A program made the translations under genes and the position numbers. This document shows, piece by piece, positions 20,734-29,900 of a DNA stretch of 64,000 bases. The notes beneath the pieces are model-generated. The model saw only the letters and a program-made list of their open reading frames with translations. It ran no database searches and was not told the origin of the DNA. Positions within the stretch are counted from its first letter, which is position 1, and the number at the start of each line of letters is the position of its first letter. Origin of the DNA: Symbiodinium sp. CCMP2592 (Eukaryota > Sar > Dinophyceae > Suessiales > Symbiodiniaceae); NCBI GenBank assembly GCA_905221615.1, contig CAJNDT010001299.1, forward strand, positions 1-64,000, given 5' to 3'.

Positions 20734-23172
20734 TCACTGGCCTAGTTCATTGTTTCTTGTCGCACGAACAAAGACATGATTGTGTGGGAAACAAAAGTAC
20801 ATGCACTGTTGCACCCAAGCGGCCGAACCCCCTAAGAAGTCCACATCGTGCGACGCCGCAGTATCATCAAGATCGGATATCAAGAGTTCACCACCCGTGC
20901 CAGTGCCACGGCTTTCACGGGTTAGATGCCCGACACCTCCACGTCTAGATAGCGCTGGCCGGTTGTTCTCAATCCCGTCTTCTTTGAGTAGTCGCGTCGC
21001 AACCCTGACAGAACGGCGCCACTGCTCCCACTTCCTCTTACTGACTGAAACATCGAAAGGGGACGGCCATAAACTCACGTCGACTGCCTCATGGAACGGG
21101 ATCAGTTGTCTCATAAGTCTTACAAGAGCTCCCAAGTGCTTCACGCCTCGTTCCAGGTGAGTCAGACTTTGATTGGCCTGCGTGTGAATGACGACGTCTG
21201 CCGGAACGTAGGGCACCAACTGCCGACTTGTTCGCGTCGCCATTCCGAGCTGTCGAAGCCATCCTTGATCGTCTGCAGGCAGAGCAAACGGCGATGGATA
21301 CAGATTCCACAGCCCAGGAAAAGACGTTAGCTCATGCAAATGCCGAAGACAGCACATTTCCAGGAGTTCAATCCTTCGAAGAAAGACATATTCCTGAATA
21401 GCTCCAGTCAAGCTCTGCAAATGCTCCACGGGCAGGCCTCCGGTGGCACGGTCTGATCCACCCAAAAAGTCAGAAAGCTGAGAAACGCAATTGGGACATC
21501 TTCGCTCTGGCGTTTCTTCCACATGGGATGCGCAGACCCACGTAGTGCATACTGGACACACACACCAACGTGGCATCATTATGGTGTGCTCTTGACGGCA
21601 GATAGCACACCGGATCGAGGCGTTGAGTTCAATCAGTGAGGGTCTGGCAAGGATTTGTGGCTTTGGAGAACTTCGATGGGCTGGTCCGAACCACACAAAA
21701 GCTCTCCTGAACATCGAATTGAAACTGCTGTTCATAACGCCGGCAAACTGCATCATGCGATTCACTTCAAGTCTGGTCCATCCGACCCTGTGGAACATGC
21801 GAGTGGTGTAGCCGTACGGCTTTCTCTCCATGATTCCGTCAGCTGATATAGTTTTCTTGTAGAGATCGATATGCAGATGTGTGTCGAGATCGCAGGAGTT
21901 GTGACTCGCCAGCTCGGTGCATGGCCGTAGCACGGCAGTGCTGGCCGTGTCGTGGTCGTCCTGCAAATGCTCCACGGGCAGGCCTCCGGTGGCACGGTCT
22001 GATCCACCCAAAAAGTCAGAAAGCTGAGAAACGCAATTGGGACATCTTCGCCCTGGCGTTTCTCCCACATGGGATGCGCAGACCCACGTAGTGCACACTG
22101 GACACACACACCAACGTGGCATCAATATGGTGTGCTCTTGACGGCAAATAGCACACCGGATCGAGGCGTTGAGTTGAATCAGTGAGGGTCTGGCAACGAT
22201 TCGTGGTCTTAGAGAACTTCGATGGGCTGGTCCGAACCCCCAAACGAAAACTTGAGATAATGCAGGAGCCAGGCCTTCGTCAGACTCTGTTACCCGAGCA
22301 CGCAGCACTCCTTCATTGTTGAGCGCAATGGCAAAGAAAGTTTTGTTCCACCGGATCTGAAACCGGTTGCTTTGGTCTGGGAGCGGCGCAAACCGGCTTG
22401 CCCGACCATACGGAGTGGGTGAATTGTCGTTTAGACCCAAAGACCAGGTAATGGATCTGTGGAAGACATTATCGATTCTGCAGTAGAATCTCACGTTGCC
22501 CCGCCATTCTCTCACGCCGATCATGAGTCCCTTCAGTTCTGCAGGCAGCACTATGTCGAAGTCTGCCACACCCAGAAGTGGTTTTCTGGAGCGGAAATCG
22601 AACATGAGGAACGGATGCTGCGGAGGCCGCGGAATTGAAACCGGTGTCCAGTTCAGTCTGCAACTTGCTGGAATGATGAGAAGCATACTCAGCTGCTCAA
22701 TGTTGACACAGACCCATCTGGCCAAGCTCAGCAGATCCATCATGCTCCGGAGGCGAGCTGGGAGTTGAAGATCTGGTTGGTCAATGTCAACGACCAAACC
22801 TTGCCAGTTCTTCTTATCTCGAACCATGTTCAGCGTCCAAGAAGAGACTGTAGCAAGTGCATGGAGGTATGCATGGTCGAAGTAAAAGGACGGTAAGTGT
22901 CTCATCACTTCCACAGGCAGAAAAACAGATATCGCGCTGGCTCTAGTCTCACTCCCACAAGTATCATCTTCGATGCCCTCACTGGACCCACCACAGCGAT
23001 CCATGTCAGCTACGATATACGAGGCGTCTGCACATACGACATCTGACTGCCATGTAAGATTCTCTGCAAGCTGATCATGGAATGCGGGGTCCCAAGACCT
23101 AGAACTTTCGGAACCATCGGTATCAGAGTCGTTGTCGCACAATACTTCATCTCCAGAAGAGAAGCCATCCAA
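20734..23172 (-). CDS. RING-like zinc protein with duplicated RING block and captured helicase fragment
   Basis: An 812-residue open frame. Residues 1-75 are acidic (DSDTDGSESS). Residues 80-310 look like a folded, SPRY-like or otherwise unknown beta-rich domain. Residues 340-380 have a RING-like cysteine pattern (CAIC, CVCPVC, CASH, CPNC), repeated at 522-562. Between the two copies, residues 405-494 are not native: 405-433 copy exon 1 of the downstream giant gene and 434-494 copy its helicase segment, in the same frame. The C-terminal 220 residues are of unknown fold. A short paralogous block (DGSESS.(S/F)WDP.FH.QL) also occurs in the ORF upstream. It ends 4 nt before the giant gene's ATG. 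Its function in the element is unknown; a ubiquitin-ligase role is only a suggestion from the cysteine pattern. Confidence 0.5.
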   Translation of the reverse strand: MDGFSSGDEVLCDNDSDTDGSESSRSWDPAFHDQLAENLTWQSDVVCADASYIVADMDRCGGSSEGIEDDTCGSETRASAISVFLPVEVMRHLPSFYFDHAYLHALATVSSWTLNMVRDKKNWQGLVVDIDQPDLQLPARLRSMMDLLSLARWVCVNIEQLSMLLIIPASCRLNWTPVSIPRPPQHPFLMFDFRSRKPLLGVADFDIVLPAELKGLMIGVREWRGNVRFYCRIDNVFHRSITWSLGLNDNSPTPYGRASRFAPLPDQSNRFQIRWNKTFFAIALNNEGVLRARVTESDEGLAPALSQVFVWGFGPAHRSSLRPRIVARPSLIQLNASIRCAICRQEHTILMPRWCVCPVCTTWVCASHVGETPGRRCPNCVSQLSDFLGGSDRATGGLPVEHLQDDHDTASTAVLRPCTELASHNSCDLDTHLHIDLYKKTISADGIMERKPYGYTTRMFHRVGWTRLEVNRMMQFAGVMNSSFNSMFRRAFVWFGPAHRSSPKPQILARPSLIELNASIRCAICRQEHTIMMPRWCVCPVCTTWVCASHVEETPERRCPNCVSQLSDFLGGSDRATGGLPVEHLQSLTGAIQEYVFLRRIELLEMCCLRHLHELTSFPGLWNLYPSPFALPADDQGWLRQLGMATRTSRQLVPYVPADVVIHTQANQSLTHLERGVKHLGALVRLMRQLIPFHEAVDVSLWPSPFDVSVSKRKWEQWRRSVRVATRLLKEDGIENNRPALSRRGGVGHLTRESRGTGTGGELLISDLDDTAASHDVDFLGGSAAWVQQCMYFCFPHNHVFVRATRNNELGQ
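21416..21692 (-). repeat. RING block, downstream copy of a 278-bp duplication
   Basis: Matches 21960-22237 with roughly a dozen differences. The shared segment starts CTGCAAATGCTCCACGGGCA on the plus strand and ends GGGCTGGTCCGAAC. The spacing is about 544 bp in direct orientation. Confidence 0.9.
21693..21959 (-). repeat. captured chimaeric filler from the neighbouring helicase gene
   Basis: 21693-21880 copies 17959-18146 (helicase region) with about eight differences. 21881-21960 copies about 20570-20649 (exon 1 of the giant gene) with two or three differences. In the source gene these pieces are over 2.4 kb apart and here they abut. Junctions fall at short matches (TGCA between the pieces, GTNTGG at the distal end), as expected of template switching. 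Confidence 0.85.
21960..22237 (-). repeat. RING block, upstream copy of the 278-bp duplication
   Basis: The partner of 21416-21692. This copy keeps the native upstream junction (FVWGFGPAHRSS), whereas the other copy begins at the captured helicase piece (FVWFGPAHRSS). Confidence 0.9.
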
Positions 23173-23450
23173 ACAGCAATTGTCAATGACGAGCCGATCG
23201 CCTCAGGGTCTTCACATGCACAGGGAGATATCACTAGACATAATCTAATGTCTGAGCAACATCACAAGATACGGTGTTGCGAAAAGGAACAATATAATAT
23301 AGATTCATCCCAGGGGCATGTAAGACTCTCTGTAAGCTGACCATGGAATGGAGGGTCCCAAAACCCAGAGCTTTCGGAACCATCAGTATAATCAGATTCG
23401 CTGTCCGATGATACTTCAATCTCAGCAAAGAAGCCATCATCGTCTGACTC
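23043..23450 (-). repeat. diverged tandem duplication within the RING-gene 5' region
   Basis: About 23050-23170 and 23325-23450 share GTAAGA(T/C)TCTCTG(C/T)AAGCTGA, ATGGAATG(C/G).GGGTCCCAA and CTTTCGGAACCATC, with further matches. A separate 70-bp piece at about 23168-23238 recurs at 24541-24608 (CAGCAATTGT...GCGATCGCCTCA). The duplicated ends lie where exon boundaries are expected. Confidence 0.75.
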
Positions 23451-24093
23451 TCCGGCAGTGATCCCTGCAAGCTGTAAGCGGCGCTGAGTTGCCATCAAGG
23501 TCCGAAGTGGTTGGGGCTCACGTAGGAAGTGATTGTCTTCTGGCTGCTGGAACTGTAGCGAAGTCCATGAGTCCAGAATGTCAACGGCTGCGCTGTCGAT
23601 GGTTTTGCCGCCCACACAATCGAGATGAAACGAGGTAGATGAGCACGTATCTGCAAAGCCGTAACCAAACGGCGTAAGTTTGAAGACTGCCTTGAAATGA
23701 AAATCCAGCAATGATTGCAGGCTCGTCATCATATTGTCTGCTGTGCGATGGGTCCTGGTTAGTGTCATAGTTCCATCTGAGTAAATGCGCAAGCCCTGGA
23801 AGTGTCCGTCACTATAGAGGATGTAGCGGCCCGGCAACGTAAAGTCAGGATTGATGTCACGTGCGATGGTATACCTTACGAACCACACAGACGCATCAAC
23901 AGTCGTGGCATGACGCTAAACTCGCATGGTCTATCGATCCCAGCCACTCGAAGGGTTTCAGCATAGCAGACCCGTCGCGGATAGCCCAGAAAGGACCGCT
24001 GGTTGTATATGGGATCTTGATGCCCAGAGCACGACACGCATCTACTAGGCAGGTATCCACGAACCGAGCATCGCCTGCAGCTTCAGACAACAT
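23262..24093 (-). CDS. N-terminal exon(s) of the RING-like gene
   Basis: Two open blocks. 24093-23896 encodes MLSEAAGDARFVDTCLVDAC and continues to GSIDHASL. From about 23915 a different frame reads ATTVDASVWFVRYTIARD and runs to 23262 (PGRYILYSDGHFQGLRI, later acidic SDSESDYTDGSESS). The frame change near 23905-23935 has no room for a normal intron, so it is an indel or a sequence error. The acidic C-terminal block is a paralogue of the first residues of the 20734-23172 frame. The second frame has no ATG start (GTG at 23888), which supports exon status. Function is unknown. Confidence 0.4.
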
Positions 24094-24609
24094 GAAAATC
24101 TTTCTTAAGTACAGAGAAGAATCTGTCTATGAGACATACTACATTTCTTCCTGCAGTCGCAAACTGGCATATAACATATATTTCTGGACGCCGTGGCCTG
24201 TGTCCTTCTGGAGAGGTCGCGAGCTTGCCGTCTTGGCAGATCTGTACCTCTGGAGAATGCAAGGGGCAGGCCCAAGGACTTCGTCGGTGGCGCTTGTCCG
24301 CAGCCTCTTTGGCAGGTGCTTGCCAGCATGAACAAATGGAGACCCTAACATAGATGTCTGGCCTGTTCATTCTCGCTGAGGCAGGCCACTTGATGCGGGG
24401 TGGTCCTCTCGTCCTCTGACAAATGATTGAAACGCTTCCCCTATGAGCGTTATGCTTCAAACGATAATGTCTGACGACACATGCTAAATTGTCCTTCTCC
24501 CACGAGGCGCAGCCAGCACTGTCTTGCTGGTGCTGGGGAAACAGCAATTGTTGATGACAATGCGATCGCCTCACATTCTTCACACGCAAAGGAAGACATC
24601 ATATAGTGT

Positions 24610-26000
24610 GTGGCATCAGGATTTAAGTGCTGCTTGCATACGAGTAACACCAAGAGGCGCTGTCGCGCGTTCTCTGCCCGATGTGGGCGAAACTCGACCC
24701 TGAGTGTCCATGCAGTGTGGCTTGCAAAAACACAAACCCTCGACTTGCACATCTATAGCCGGGCGGCATCCAGCGTCGGCTCTGCATTCGGCCAGCTCAG
24801 CTTGACTGTACGCTTCATGTCTTGCCTGGGACGCCAGTCGAGCACACAGTCCATTGGATGTGCGAGTACAATATGGATAAGATACGTATATGTGCAAACT
24901 ATTTGCGGCGGAGTGACTCTCTCGTGGATTCGTTGAATGAGGTCCGACCCTGCAGTGCTTCGTTTTCATTCCAAGGTGCGTGCATCATCACACGACATTG
25001 TGTTGCTAAAAGAGAACCGATTAGCGATAGATTAAGTCCAGGTGCACCAGCCCGGCGCATGGTCGCAGCCCCGCAGGTGAACGTCATCACCCGGTTCGAA
25101 TGCGACCGAGAGGATTCCAACCTGTTTAAACATGACTCCTGCGGCGTCGTCCGAAGAAGAATCAAACACAGGCGAGTGGTGTGCCTTGGCGGCAATCGAC
25201 TGGACGGGAGACCGGTTTCGCTGGCAATATGCAGTCCCACGGCCTTTGCTGAACCTGAGATAAAGAACTCTAACTATACAGCCCTCGCATGTCTCTTTGT
25301 GTATGAACACATATATTTCAGTCGCTAACATGCACCCAAGTGACGTGAACTTGGCAGCTGTAATGATTACGGACCGTCCGAATGCCAGCAGTGCTGGGCT
25401 CATATCGGAGAAGCCTTCCGGGAAAACAAGCAGACGATCATTGCGTTTTACAGCTTCGAAGCAATAATCACCGAGGCAGGCCTGCTGGATCAAAAGCCAT
25501 AGTGAATATGGCTGAGGTTCCAGGTGTGAATGGGATACACGGAAAGCTAAGAAAGCTGATGCTCAAGCAGAAAGCTACGGCATCATGCACATGCACGTGT
25601 ATGTATACGTGTGTGCATTCGTATGACAGCTGCGCCGGCATGTATAGAAGTTGCAGCAAAGCTCAAATGACAGCTTCTCTTCGCAATCGTGTTGAATGAT
25701 AAGTCGGCCTGGACAATGGTCACCATTGGCCCCCATGGCAAGCAAGCCTGAAAACAGAATGCAATTAATTCTGTTCTACGCCAGCATACTTCGTATAAGT
25801 AAATACGGCAAGCGCACACGGAACATAATTCAGTCCAGCCGGTTGCATTATAAGTGTTAGAGACCAGCGCTCGCGAATAGTTACAGGACGACCGCCGAAA
25901 TGAATGTATCAGCTGCCAAAGCGATGTGTGTGATGTATACAAGACTTTGCCAACGGCATCCGCTACCAATGCCACACCACGCCAGTTCTGTTCAGTCTTG
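24610..26000. other. no recognisable gene
   Basis: Overlapping short frames on both strands without domain-like composition. It may hold the 5' flank of the large minus-strand element. No promoter can be named. Confidence 0.4.
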
Positions 26001-26004
26001 AACC

Positions 26005-26155
26005 AATACCATTGACATCAAAGCATTCCTACATGTATGACAGCCACTGCCACGAATGCGGAGCATTCATACGTGAATGTTGGCCAATGCCATTGACATC
26101 GGAGCATTCATACGTGCATGTTGGCCAATGCCATCGACATCAGTGCATTAGTAAA
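26005..26155. repeat. short tandem repeat around GGAGCATTCATACGTG
   Basis: Three copies of an approximately 48-55-bp unit containing GCCA(T)TGACATC and GCATTC.TAC(A/G)TG (about 26010, 26075 and 26095-26150). It is degenerate. Confidence 0.65.
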
Positions 26156-26396
26156 TATATGCATCTCGCTTGGTAGGTTATAGCTTCGTAGTAGATGGAT
26201 GCCGTTACGACGACTGTCCTTCCACAAGCACCTGTCTTCCACACCGCCCCCCGCCTCCAGCGCATCTTCCATCTTCGTGATCAGGTCTGCCCTGTCACGT
26301 GCGGTTTACTTCTTATCGCTGCTGCTTGTAACTAGATGCACACAACAAGCTCTCTGTGCGCTTCACTTGTTTTTTTGGGTGCATGCGACTTCGCCG

Positions 26397-26767
26397 TCAT
26401 GCATTCTTTTTGGCCCTAGGGGCCCACTCGCAAAAGCCGCGCTTGGGTTTGTGCGCCTTGGTGGCACTCTTAAACCCGCGACGCAGCTGTTCGCATGCGT
26501 CGCAGTACCGCGGGTCACTTTGCAAAAAACCTGGGTAAAGCTCGCCTTGGGCGTTCGGCTTACCCTGGTGCAGTGGAGCAAACTCTCCGGGAGGGACAAA
26601 CGGGCGGTCGTCACCGGTCTTCCGAGTTCTGGTTCTCTTCTGTCCTCCCTGCTGCTCTGGCTTGTCCTCCTTCTCCTTCACCTCTTCCGCCTTCCGCTTC
26701 CCCTTGCCCGGAAGTGCCTTTGGCAGTGCCGGGGTGGGGGGCGGCGGTGGCTCCTTCTTCGGGGAAA
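26397..26767 (-). pseudogene. 3' part of a minus-strand gene split by the LTR retrotransposon
   Basis: The C-terminal half of an interrupted protein: from the insertion site it reads SPKKEPPPPPTPALPK, a lysine/glutamate-rich disordered stretch, then DPRYCDACEQLRRGF and HKPKRGFCEWAPRAKK before a stop at 26397. C-x2-C followed by a later C suggests a small metal-binding module. The other half is at 37724-38011. Ignoring the 10.96-kb insert and one copy of the GGAAA duplication, the two halves are in the same frame. The apparent Met-Phe-Asn-Ile start at 26777 comes from LTR bases and is not native. The family is not recognised. Confidence 0.7.
26763..26767. repeat. target-site duplication (left), GGAAA
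   Basis: Five bases directly before the 5' LTR, identical to 37724-37728 directly after the 3' LTR. Five bp is the usual length for Ty1/copia integrases. Confidence 0.95.
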
Positions 26768-26945
26768 TGTTAAACATTCTGCCAGGAACAGTAACACAGC
26801 TAGTGCAGTACAGTTAATGTACAGGAACAGCCGTCACGCACACGCGACGTGCAGGCTCGAGACCCCAGGACACACCGTGCCCAGGAACAAAAGTGTCCGA
26901 CAGTCTTTGTGGGTAGGAACCCTTAGTGAAGCCCGTTCTTTAACA
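26768..26945 (+). repeat. 5' LTR (178 bp)
   Basis: Begins TGTTAAACATTCTGCC and ends CCCGTTCTTTAACA. Read against 37546-37723 I find no difference. It contains four AGGAAC hexamers. I see no clear TATA box or polyadenylation signal, as is usual in dinoflagellates. Confidence 0.97.
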
Positions 26946-29900
26946 TGGTAGCGGAGCTGCCTCCAGGAACCTCCTTGGCAGCGATGATGCTACTCGTAGC
27001 CATAGGAACCATGATGCTCGGCGCCATGGCAGTTTGCCTCGTTGCCGGATGGAAGCAGATGCGCGCAAATGAGCAGATCACCAAGAAGACAGAGACAGTG
27101 CTCAACATGCCCACGCTCAGGATCGCAGTCCGTTCAGGAACAAAGTACCACCGCAGAGGTTGTGGACACCTTCGCAACCACAACGTGACAGCAGGAAACG
27201 CGCGAGACTTTGACGCTTGCAGCGATTGCTACCCCGACCGAGTGTTGGTGGAAGAGAGAGAGAAAAGGAACATGAAGTGCTACGGTTTGGCAGCATGTAT
27301 GGTGCTGCTGGTTGGTTTCGCACTGGGAAGCCTCGCAACTTTGTGCGGGATGATCTTGGTCCCAGGAGCAGGAAGTATAGCGGTGAGACCGTGGCAGGCC
27401 CTTGGCAACAACGTGGAGACCAAGGAAGAACTTGCCCTTGGAGACGCCTTACCCTCCAAGGATGTGAGCCGTGGGAGAAAGGAACTCACTTACGTGGAGA
27501 GCGACGAGAGCGAGCTCATGGCAGTGTGGTCGAGCAGAAGGAAGCCCAATACGCACCGGAACCGCTACAGGAACTACGACGTGTACGGCGAGTACTACCA
27601 GCAAGGCTACAACGAGTGCAGCGTGAACCCCGACGGCACCAACGTGAACACGATCAGGAACACGAACGCGTACACGATTAAGGACTATGTGGAGATAGGA
27701 AAAGTCATGGTACCGTACGCTTTGTTGTGCATGAACCAAGTGATGAACGAGCTCTACAGCGTCGTTAGCGTGACCGGCGAGTACTACACGGAAGAGAACA
27801 GGAACGGCAACCAGAACACCGAGAACCAGGAGAGTGAGAGCCTTGAGTCAGGCTACGCCCCTAGGTACCTAGTAAAACAACAGCGAGAAGTACTGAGGAA
27901 AGTTGTACAGGAACATGTTCACAGTTTCGTAGAAAAGCTAGCAACCGTAGGAAAGAAGTTTCACGACGTCGTGCATGTGATAGTTCAGGAAGTCATTTCC
28001 AACAGAGTTGTATTTCAAGGAATTCGCATAGCAGTGTTCTTAGGAACCCCAATGGGACTGATTACTTGGATCACCCTGTCGTACTATTCTAGTGTGTTTT
28101 TCGCAAGAGCAAGCAACCGCTCAAAGCACCAAAGGAAGACAAGAGGAGAAAGGAGAGCACAAGCAGTGTGCAGGAAACAGTGCAAGTCGCTACTTTTAGC
28201 AGCACTAGTGTACAGCAACCTTGAAACAGCAAAAGGAATGGAGGATGCATTGAAGGCACTTGCCGAGATCAATGCACAGACTTTGCAAGGAATACAAACA
28301 CTAGCAGAGGAGATCAGGAACTCAGCAGCTTCAGGAAGTCAGAGAGAAGCAGGACTTACACAAGCATTCCAGGAAACCCTGACAGCAGTTCAGGAACAGC
28401 AGAAGACAGCGCAAACAGCGTTGGCAGACGCTCACACGAACGCAGCAACGACACTTGAGGAGATAGGAGCATCCCTGGAGAAAGCAGTAAAGGAACAAAG
28501 AAAGCCTGGAGAAGTGGAGTTGCACAAGCTGATTAAAAGCCCCGAAGCATTTTCCCCAGGAACATGGCAAGAAGAGAAGAGTGGATGGACAGAGTTCAGG
28601 AACAGGATGCGGATCTGGCTTGGAGCAGTGGATTCCAACATGGTGAAGATCATGGACATCGCAGAAAGGAACCTAAAAGATGATAAGCAAGTGAAGATGG
28701 CCGAGATGTCTACAGAAGCAAAGGAAACAAGCAGACGCCTGTACAGTGTTCTTTGTTCGTACACTAAAGGAAGGCCGTACCGAGTTGTAAAGCATGTAGC
28801 TGAGGAGAACGGTATGGAAGCTTACCGTATGCTACTCAAGGAATATCAGCCAACGAATCGTGCGAGATCGTTGGAGTTGTTTCACAACATTCTCAACTAC
28901 AAATTCGCTCACAACAAAGGAATTGCTGAGAATATCCTCGAATATGAGGAACACATCGAGAAGTACGAGAAGGCTACTGGAGAAAAGGTACAGGAGAATT
29001 TGAAAGTATCTACTCTTATTCAAGGTATGAAACCTGACGTGAAAAGGCACTTGTTGCTCAACATGGATGAGAAGACACAGTACAATACTCTTCGTCAGTA
29101 CCTTGTGAACTATGAGTCAACCGAGCGTTGGACTAACTCTTTAGCAGCCCAGCAAGGAACACCTCACCGAACCACAACAGACTTGATCGACAAAGGTGAT
29201 GACCATGGTGGTCTTGCAGCAATGGATATCAACCAAGCATGGTACAAAGGAAAGAAAGGCTATGGCAAAGGTTATGTTCACCATAAAGGCAAAGGTAAAG
29301 GAAAAGGCAAGAAAGGTGGAAAGGACTTCGGAAAAGGTTTCGGCTTTGACAGCAAAGGCAAAGGTAAAGGTAAAGGTTTCGGAGGTTTTGGCAAAGGCAG
29401 AGGTCGAGGCAACTGGAAAGGCCGAGGTAGAGGTTTCAGAGGTTACAAAGGAAAAGGCAAAGGTCGAGGAAGAGGTTTCTTCAGACACAAAGGAAAAGGT
29501 AAAGGCAAAGCCCAAGCAGCTACAGGAGTTTGTCACTACTGTCACAAGTATGGACATTTCGAAGCACAGTGTAGACAGAAAATGCGTGACATGGGTTACC
29601 AGGCCAGGAACGTTGACCTTGAAAACCAGAGCGAGCAAGCGAGCACTACAGGTACTTCTACTCAGGCCCCTTCGTCAGCCAACAAGACCTCAACAAGCCA
29701 AGCAAGCCAAGGAACCCAAAGACCAGTGATTAGGATGGTCTCCATGTATCACATGGGAGACGAGCCCACAAGCTTTCCGGAGGAATTCGCACTGAGTGAG
29801 AACTCTGAAGAGATAGAGATTGAGTACTTCGGAAGAGTTTTGCGGGTTGTTGGTGAAGAAGTTCAGGAAGAGAGGAGTGAGACAGAAGAGTTTTGGATTG

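Noticed and set aside
13100..26100. Terminal inverted repeats for the large minus-strand element
   Set aside because: I searched the flanks by eye and found no convincing pair. An alignment of several copies would be needed.
29141..29638. 165-residue minus-strand frame rich in Ser/Thr/Phe
   Set aside because: Complement of the KGKGKG-coding tract of gag.
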